Below are positions 45,801 through 54,800 of a stretch of DNA of 64,000 nt, piece by piece. Source of the stretch: Pieris napi (taxonomy: Eukaryota > Arthropoda > Insecta > Lepidoptera > Pieridae); assembly GCF_905475465.1 (NCBI RefSeq), contig NC_062249.1:3236501-3300500 (forward strand). Reading direction: 5' to 3'. The notes beneath the pieces are model-generated. The model was not told the DNA's origin, did not search any database, and saw only the letters and a list, made by a program, of their open reading frames with translations. The position numbers were made by a program, and so were the translations under genes. How positions within the stretch are numbered: position 1 is the first letter of the stretch; each line of letters opens with the position of its first letter.

Positions 45801-48800
45801 AAATTCTATAACTGAGAAGTTACGAGCTCCTGAAACATACGTCGCCGAATAAATTGTTGTTTTTAAAGTGACGAAAAGTTTATACATTTAAATCTAATAA
45901 TTATATGTTAAACTGTTATGATATTGTTGCTAATTTCTTTTTCATTTAAACAATATATAACGGTACAACAACAAACAAGAATCGCTAAATTATCTACCAT
46001 AGATTGTTAGATCTTTTTATACCAAATACAGCTAGCAACTTTTTGAAGGCCGAAAAGCGCAATGCTTTACGGACCTAAAAATCGTAAATTAATTTGTTAG
46101 AATGATACATTAGCTCTCGTTTGAAACGATGTATTTAAAACTCAACTTTATAGAGAACAACACCTGAGGCAATTATGCAAAGCAATTTTATATGAATCAG
46201 TGAAATAATATTACAGTGACGTTAACTGTTCACAGTCTATGACAATGTGGAGTGTATGATTCAATTTAAGGTTTGCCAACGGGCTAATACAATCTTACCC
46301 TTATAGGCAAAAATCGCAGAGCAATGTTGGCGTTATTGCTTTAGCGTACGACTCATCCCTGAGTTTCTAACCCCGGCGTGTGTCGGGCACAGAAGGCTGT
46401 CACCTACATACCTATATATACCATCCGCTACCACAGTGGATGAGCAAGAAGCCCGTGTGTGCCCAAAAAGCCTAGACTTGTAGCGGCATTTGTTTTTTTT
46501 AATACCCACGATCGAATTAATGTGGGTGTAACGCACACAGCTATAATACCCACCTATTGTAGAGCTCGCCTAACGCTTCCCATAATCGTTGTTTATTGAA
46601 TATTTCCACTCACACGATTATAAACTTACAATCGAATGCTCATGAACAGTCATAGTATATCCGTTATGAGCAAGGGGAATATTCCTATGTTTAACATTTC
46701 AAGTCCTGAGTTTCCTCCCTCAAAGGCCCAACCACCGTCTGTCCCGAAGGCTCATTTGCCATACTAAAAAGTCTTAAGAATGCATTACAATGTATAAGAT
46801 GTGGCAATCCTTATAAGTAAAAAATAGTGCGTGGAGTCCCTCCGCGCGGAAGAAATCAAACTTTGTAATGTGGAAATGAAAATAGGAAGCTTTCACTCTA
46901 GCTCTGTCTCTTTCTATTCCCCCTCTTAAGGAGCGTTAAACGTTTAACGCAACCTTGTTGCAGGTCGCTTTAGAAGTTTCACTTCAAAACATACCTGTGT
47001 GAAGGTTCCCAGCTCTTCCATAACAAACTTAATACTTTTCCATAACATTTTTTTTTAATCGCAATTTAGCACTAAGCTATAACGTATCGTATAAATACTT
47101 TACGTATACGACCTCTTGAGTCTAGGGAATGCCGGTTTAGTCACGATGTTATCACTTACTTATAAAATATATATATTAAAGAATAATTATTTTCGACCTA
47201 CCCGTTAGCCTCCTGTTACACAAAAGAGAAAAATAAAAAAAAATGTCGGGAAAAGATCTTATCAAAATTTATTTTAGGTAGGTACCTACTGCGTACTAGG
47301 TATACGTTATTCTATGAATATAGAAATTCTCAAAAGGCCAGCAACGCTCTCGCAAGCTCTGTAACTTGAGTGCATTGTCACTTAACATCAGATGAGATAA
47401 AAACACAAAGATTTCTATTAAATCGATTTTAAAAATTCTAATAAATAGCGAACATAGTTTACGAAATCCGAACCTTATATGAAGAGAATATTAATTTTCA
47501 TATCAGGAGGAAGTCGTTTAAATAAAGAGCAATTTATGTTAAATTATTGATCGTAAAGTGCATAATGGCTATCGCGAATGGCACAAGGTTGGGGTCAAAA
47601 GGGCCCTCAATTGTTTAAATAAATCACACATTGTCACTAGGAAGATACGCTATCTTTATAAGGCTATATTATATAAATTTCAATACGACATTTCACCTAT
47701 TTTTTATGTAAACGGGCAGGAGGCTCATCTGATGTTAAGTAATACGACCATAGATACGTTGCCCAAAGGCTTGCACGTGCGTTGCCGGCCTTTTAAGAAT
47801 GTGTTTTTTTTAAGGACCCTAAGTAGAATTTGTTTGGAAATTACCTGCGTAAATTAGGCAATTTATTATATAAATTAACTATTAAAAAAAACATAATATG
47901 TTTATTAATATATTGTAGTAGATATTCCTCCATTTTAGTTGTAGTTTTTGGTAAGTTCGGTTTTATAGTTTTTAATTTCATCTAAATCATTGTATGCTGA
48001 TAATTAAATATTTATTTATTTATACACTATCCTTTCAGTACTAAACCAATACGCTAATGTCGAAAAAACATGAAATATAATAAAATATATAATATTAAAT
48101 ACACAATATCGCAACTGTGCACTCACTCTGCGAACATATTAAGATGTCGATAGCGTCAGAGACAGGTTTCAGTAAGCGCAACGCCTTTGTTTGTTCGATA
48201 ACATGTTTTATTTATCTAAGAATATTTTAGAACCGTTTTAACAGTCTAGGAACAAATAGAATTAAGAATGATAACATAATTAATTAAAAAAAAGATGTGT
48301 TGGCCTAGTGGCTTCAGCGTGCGACTCTCATCCCTGAGGTCGCAGGTTCTATGTACGCATTGAACTCGAACGGTGAAGGAAAACATCGTGAGGAAACCCC
48401 CTTGCCTTAAACCCATGTGTGTGTCAGGCACAGGAGTCTGATCACCTACTTGCCTATTAGATTGACAAATGATCATGAAACACATACAGAAATCAGAGGC
48501 CCGGACCTTAAAAGGTTGTAGCGCCACTGATTTATTAACATAATTAAATTAATATGCAAAAATTATCAATGACACATAAGGGGTTGGATAACGGAATAGC
48601 GATATTTCGATGGGTTAAAGCGCCATTGCACTCGCTTCGCCAGTACGTAAACTAAAATTGGAACGATACAGAGAAGATAAGCATGGCCCCTGCGTAAGGA
48701 TGACACGCAAAATCGTGATGCATTCCACATTTTTGGTCCCGGTGGAGTGCGACAGCGACCCCGGCGACAGCCTCTATAAAGCGGCTTTGTAGGAACTACT

Positions 48801-51800
48801 CGAGGTGGTGTTAGTGGGTATTGCTCACCCAGTCGCTGAATAGCACAGATTTTGCCGTGGGTCGAGTCCCACATACCCCTGCAACTTTTGAGGGTATGCG
48901 CAAATGCATATTCCACCTCGGATATCAAAGCATTAGAGGCTTTATAATTAAATTAAATATCAAATCCTTATACTAAAAAGACAAATGCTATTTGTCTATG
49001 AACAATATTCCATTTGCAATATAAGCATTGCGAAATATCATTCATTAGTCATCTATAAGAGACTCAATAAGAAAACTAACTCAGATCTGAACCCGAATAA
49101 ATGAGTCATGCTTTGCTATATTGTCGTATGTCTGCGAGGGTGGGTATATCTGGCTTTCATAGCAATTATTGCATCACTTTGTAATTTTCGTAGAAGTCAT
49201 TTGATAATAAAATGAATGCTTTATATGGTTTATACTTTAAATTATGAGTACTGAATGAACTATGTGGTTAAATTAAATTTTAGGTTGATAAAGTTGACGT
49301 GGAATTGCCGCCATTTCACAAAAACAAATGACAAATGCAATTTCATATTAGGTAACCAAAGAGTTTTATAATCGAAATTCAAAGAAGTTTTTATTGCCGA
49401 TGTTTCTGGCCAGTTCTAAGAGCTGATTAAAAAATACCAATGGTAAGTTCTTCAGATTTTGGTATCTGTTTCTTGATCTTTCTAAAATAGGCTAGTAGAC
49501 TTTTTGTATTTAAGGCATGACGGGTTGCTCATTGGTTTTTTCTCCACCGTACGAGCGAGTGTTCAATGCGCACATAGAAAGAAATCCTCTTTGGTTCATT
49601 TGTCGCAGTCGTGATTCAAACCTATTACCTCAGGTGAGGCACGCAAGTTTTCACTAAGCTACTGCTCTGCTGCTTAAAGATTAACTTTTAAAATACGATG
49701 TTTCAGAATGAATAAAGTTTTTAGGTAACCATTAACTCTTAAGTAACGAATCTGGATACGGGTACCACTAAATTATAATAGCTTTTATTATACATACAAA
49801 ATTCCTTTTATCCCGTTAAAACGACCTTCAAACGCATCTAACCAGGAAAAGCGTATAAAAATGTTATTTTCAGGGACTAACGTAAAGTAGGTATTAACGT
49901 GTTCAGCGCTATAGACATTATAACAGAGTAATGAAGGATAGAAACTGCGTGTGCGCAATATTTGTTATGTTTTAAATAACCTCCATATCTGTTTATTAAC
50001 TGTTGATGAGTGAAATCCATTTTAGATTCAATGTTAATAGTCTAAGCGAAAATCAACAATTATTTTCAATGTTAATATGTTATAGTAAAATATCCAACTA
50101 CTTGTGTTCATTAAATATTGGTAGTTAATTTTATAACACATAAAAGAAGGGATTTTCATTTTGACGTCATATAAAGATGATCGTACTCTTGAAAAAAACG
50201 ATATCAATAAATAGCGATTTCCTAAAAGTTCACTTTTATCATTGGACCATTGACAGTGATAATTTAAGTTTTATCTATCAAAGTATGTAAAATTCTAAAT
50301 TTGCACGTTTCAGATGAAAACACCAGCCATCCAAAACGACTTCAGCTACTACCGGCGTATCGTATCCCGAGGTGGTCTCATCAACGCAGACCTTCCGCCA
50401 GGGGAAGAACCCCACATAGGCGCAGAAGTCGCTAACAGAATGTCGTTATTCTATGCGCAAGCGACGCCGATGCTAAAGGTTTTGTCAGAAGCGACCAGCC
50501 AGTTTGTGAATGATAATCAGCAGGACTTGGAAAATACCACGGAAACATTAAGCACAATGGCCAAAGTCTGCTTGAGGATGTTAGAGAATCCGTAAGTATT
50601 TATTACATTTAGTCGGTACTAATCTCTACACCTTCTACTGCATTTGCTATGGAGTGTTCAGAGGAGTTGTTCGGTTCAATACGTCCGGCTGAGTTTCATA
50701 ATCGTCAAGGGAGAATACGATATTCCACCCGTATCACCTCAACGTCCGTCGTTTCACAACTGAGCGTTTTTAAGGCAGTTTTTGCCGCGCACCACCACTA
50801 TGTGGAACTAGCTGCCCACTGAAGTATTTCGAACCAATTCGACTTAGGGTCCTTCAAGAAAAGAGCGTACCCATTTTATTTTTTCTCACATTGGTTGCCT
50901 GGAAGAGATCGCTCGAAAGCGATAAGCCACTTTTTCCACCTTTTCATTTAATTATGTCAACTGTAATATACTTCTGTAAACAACGAAGTGTTAATAAATA
51001 AATAAGTTGTAAGGTCTAACTAAATTTATATTCTGTGTTAGTATCACTAAACTTATCTAAGAACACCCTCACATTATAGAAGCCACGGGACGGTAGTGTT
51101 CTGTAGGTAGTGTGTGTGTGTGTAGAACCTGTGGGAAGATGCCATATTTAGTAATGACAAAATCAATTCGTAAACCTACCCGTGACAACATTAAAACCAC
51201 GGCCTTTCCTTTTATTCAAAGTCCCACTTTGAAGCTTATTTTTGCTTATTCTTCAAGATGTAGGTCACTTTTCGAAATGAAACGACCCATTCATTGTAAA
51301 GCCAAGGCAATCTGAGTTATCAAAAGAATATTTGCATACCTGGTATTACTGCTTTTAATACATACAATGTCTTAGTAGAATCATTTGTTTTCTTGCACGG
51401 ATTGTGTATGAAAATGGCGTTCAATTGATAGTGAAAGTAATTCAAAATATATATAGTAATTTAACAAAATTACCTGTCAACGGAAAAAAAATGTGTATAA
51501 ATGTCTGGTCTAGAGATGTCAAATTCCCTTACATAACAAAAACTACTGAACTGTTTTTGGTACACTTAGACTGTTTCCTAAGTTGTAATATACCTTAGTC
51601 AAAGTTTTCAACCCTTTTCTTAATTTATTTTTAGATTCCCTAACCACCCCAATCTTGTTTTTAGATTTTTACTTGACGCAAATAAATATCCAATATAAAA
51701 GTCGCTTTCTTCCTACACCTATCTTTTAAAGCAAGCTGATTTAAAAATTGTCTTTAGTTAAAGTAGTTTTTATCTAAAGGCAAAATGTTTATATGTACAG

Positions 51801-54800
51801 TAATTGTATTATGTCTGCATAATATAAATAAAGATACCACTTATCGTCTTTTTACCGACTTCAAAATGTAGTAGGTTTCTCAAATCGACCGTATATATTT
51901 TATTATGTGACTTTGTCGTTTTTGAACCGATTTTAATGATTATTTTTTGGAAAGGGAATACCATGATAAGGAAATCTGATGATGGCATCCCTGAGAAAGC
52001 AAGAGGAAGCATCGAAAATCGGTTTAAAATCAAAAAAATATAAAACGATTCCTTCGAAAAGTAGTTTTCTTAAAAATGATTTTTTTTTCTCTATACGTAC
52101 TAACTACGCGTTGATGTCAGATAATAACTAGTCCCTTATAAAGACTAAAGCTATGTTAAGCAGGATACACGTATCCTTCGATAAATAACAGTCAGCATCG
52201 GATTACGCATTCGTGGTCATATTGTTATTGGCACAAGGGCATATTTATTGTGTTACACAATATCAGGTTTCCACTCGTCCAAACGTTGATGACAAATGCT
52301 TTGCGTCAACATATCGGTTACTTTTTCGCTAGACTTTGTAAAACTCGCAAATCGCCCTGGATTTTGAATGTTTAGATATAGTCGTTCTACATAGAGTAGA
52401 TTATACATAAATTGTTTTTTTTTTTTTTTTTTTTTTTCAAAATTTATGGTCTGATTTCGTGCATACTTGCTATTGATGCAAATGGTTGTTCTGTTTTTGT
52501 GTAATATTTTCTCTGTATGTATTGTTGTGTGCCTTATAATTAAATAATATTAGAATAAAGAAAACAACAGTGGCGTTACAATGCTTGGCTTTAGATTACT
52601 GTAACTTTTCATATTTTCTTCATTATGATCATGTTTTAGCGAAAACACTATTGTCATTTTGAAAATAGATAGTAATAATAAAGATCGTCTTATTTCCAAT
52701 CATGACAAAAACATTATAATATACAGCTTAGGTTATTTTACATTTTTATACATTTTTTTTTCTTTTGCTTGTTATCCTATAAACTTCATTATAGGTAGCT
52801 ACCTTCAGTACCGTCGATCGGAACCCCTTCACGACTCTGTCTATGGCTCTCTTTCTCTATTCGTTTCCTGCTACCGCTTCTATTTCTTCTATCAACCTTT
52901 TTTGGGCTATCTCTTCTCCTTCATTCTCTTGGTTGGTCTTGGTCTCTACTCTCCATCCATACAGTTGTCTTTTAAGTTCACCTTTTATCTGTGTATCTTG
53001 TTATATGCCCCGCCCATTGCCACTTCTGATTTAGGCATAATGTAAGGCATCTCACACTTTTGTTTTTCGTCTAATTTTTTCACTTTAAATTTTATGTATT
53101 TTGAAAATAAGATAACGTGACAAAACATTATGAACTTTTTACTTCCTTTATTTTGGGATAGCCAGTGGAGTGTGTGTATTTATTGAAGGTTATAAAGTTT
53201 TTCATGTCCGCTATTTAGCGAGGGTGTACCTTATCAACCGTTCAACGTGCCCAACCCTTTCGTAAATATTTACCACCCCTAATTAGTTAAGTGCTGTCAA
53301 GTTTGTTGATTGCAAAGATCGTTCAACGCTCCACTTAGTGATAGTAATCCCTTTATAATATAACCAATTTTTACTATATATGATATATACAGTTAAGTAA
53401 GCTGGACAAAACAAAAGTACCCTATTAATACTAAGGGAACAACCTAGGTATACTGACCTGTGAATACCCATATCTCAAAAACTACCAAACCGATTTTGAT
53501 CAAACTTGATACTTGTTTTGAACTAATTAAATGACATATCGTTTTCGAAAAAGTTGTGGACATACGTACAATTATAAAGCACATGCTTGGAAGCCTAAAT
53601 ATATTATTATATTTAAATGTTAACCACAACATGATGCCAGAGCCAACTTGAGTTTCTTTCTAGAAAAGGGGGAGACTGTACACTCCTGTAGGATACTGTA
53701 GTTTAGCTTCTCAGCCTTGAATCTATCCGATTGCGTGGATGGCAGGCTAAAAGGGGTCTTCTTCTTCTGGTGCCCCTCCATTACTGGAGGTTGGCCGTCA
53801 GTCTCGTGAAGCGGGTCTTGTCCTGTGCTAGATGCAGCAGCTCTTCCGCAGTCGCAATACCCGTCCACTCTCTAACGTTGCGAAGCCATGTTATTCCCTT
53901 CTACCAACACGACGTTTATCCTGGATTTTACCCATTTAATTTATTGAAGGCGGTGGTAGCGGTCATGGCCCTGGAACGCAACGTTCCGTTCTTTAATGTT
54001 CTGCATAAGTTTTTTCGTTAAAAAGTTACCTATGATTAAAATTCTTGAAATGAAAGCTAGATGAGGGTCCTAAAAGAACCACTGTTCGCGATTATCCTTT
54101 CAAATAATTTAGCGTTTCCGGCCTAGTGGGTAGTACGATATATCATTAGGACACGTGACGTCACACCAACTTCCTTATCAAAACCTATTCGGGAGATACA
54201 GGAGCCAATTAATATCATGCAAATATAGTCTCTTTGTATGCGTGATAAAATTGATTTTCGTATGTTATAATTTCATAATCGACTCGCGCCATTGAAAGTG
54301 ACAATAGGCCGCGTGTGCCTTGAATGACAATAGCATTGCTTTTTAATCGAAGTTTTGAATCACTTTAATTATACAAGTTGAAATTTATTACAGGACATCT
54401 AATATGGACTATTCTATATTCAAAGTAGCAAAGATATTTTATAAAAATATGTACTAATATTCGCTCAAAGAACGCTAAATGCTCGTTATAATTACGAATA
54501 GTATTAGGGATATAGAACCCAGACATTAGACTAAAGTTTATAAATTCATCAAAAATTCTTAAAATATAATACATACAACATTGGATCTAATTCGCATCTA
54601 TGGATTTTTAGCATATTAGCGACTTATATACATAACAAACTTCCCAGAACCTACATAACCTTTGATGTAGACGTACTAAATATTGTCAAAATTAATTTAA
54701 TAACCTAGAAAATTGGACAAATTATATCGGTTTCCCATAAAACGTTATTTAGGAGGGTGCGGTGCGCATACTGAAGATTAAGCGATGAAGCTTTTCCGAT

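Larger units (their letters stand above)
45494..50313 (+). other. CYRI intron 2 (4.8 kb)
   Basis: GT-AG intron containing a SINE fragment (46322-46440), LINE tails (47330-47396, 47707-47838), a SINE (48295-48535), the U6-like copy and tRNA-like segment (48628-48890) and a diverged SINE (49445-49671). 46840-46990 is a GC-richer block ending in the GAAGTTTCACTTC motif. The remainder shows nothing recognisable. Confidence 0.8.

Noticed and set aside
48566..48928. 120-codon minus-strand ORF
   Set aside because: It runs antisense through the U6-like copy and the tRNA-like segment; the open frame follows from that sequence and not from a gene.
52659..53045. 128-codon hydrophobic plus-strand ORF, possible membrane protein
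   Set aside because: Rich in Phe/Tyr/Leu from T-rich sequence; its distal half looks like the antisense of a decayed LINE fragment, and no conserved motif is present.
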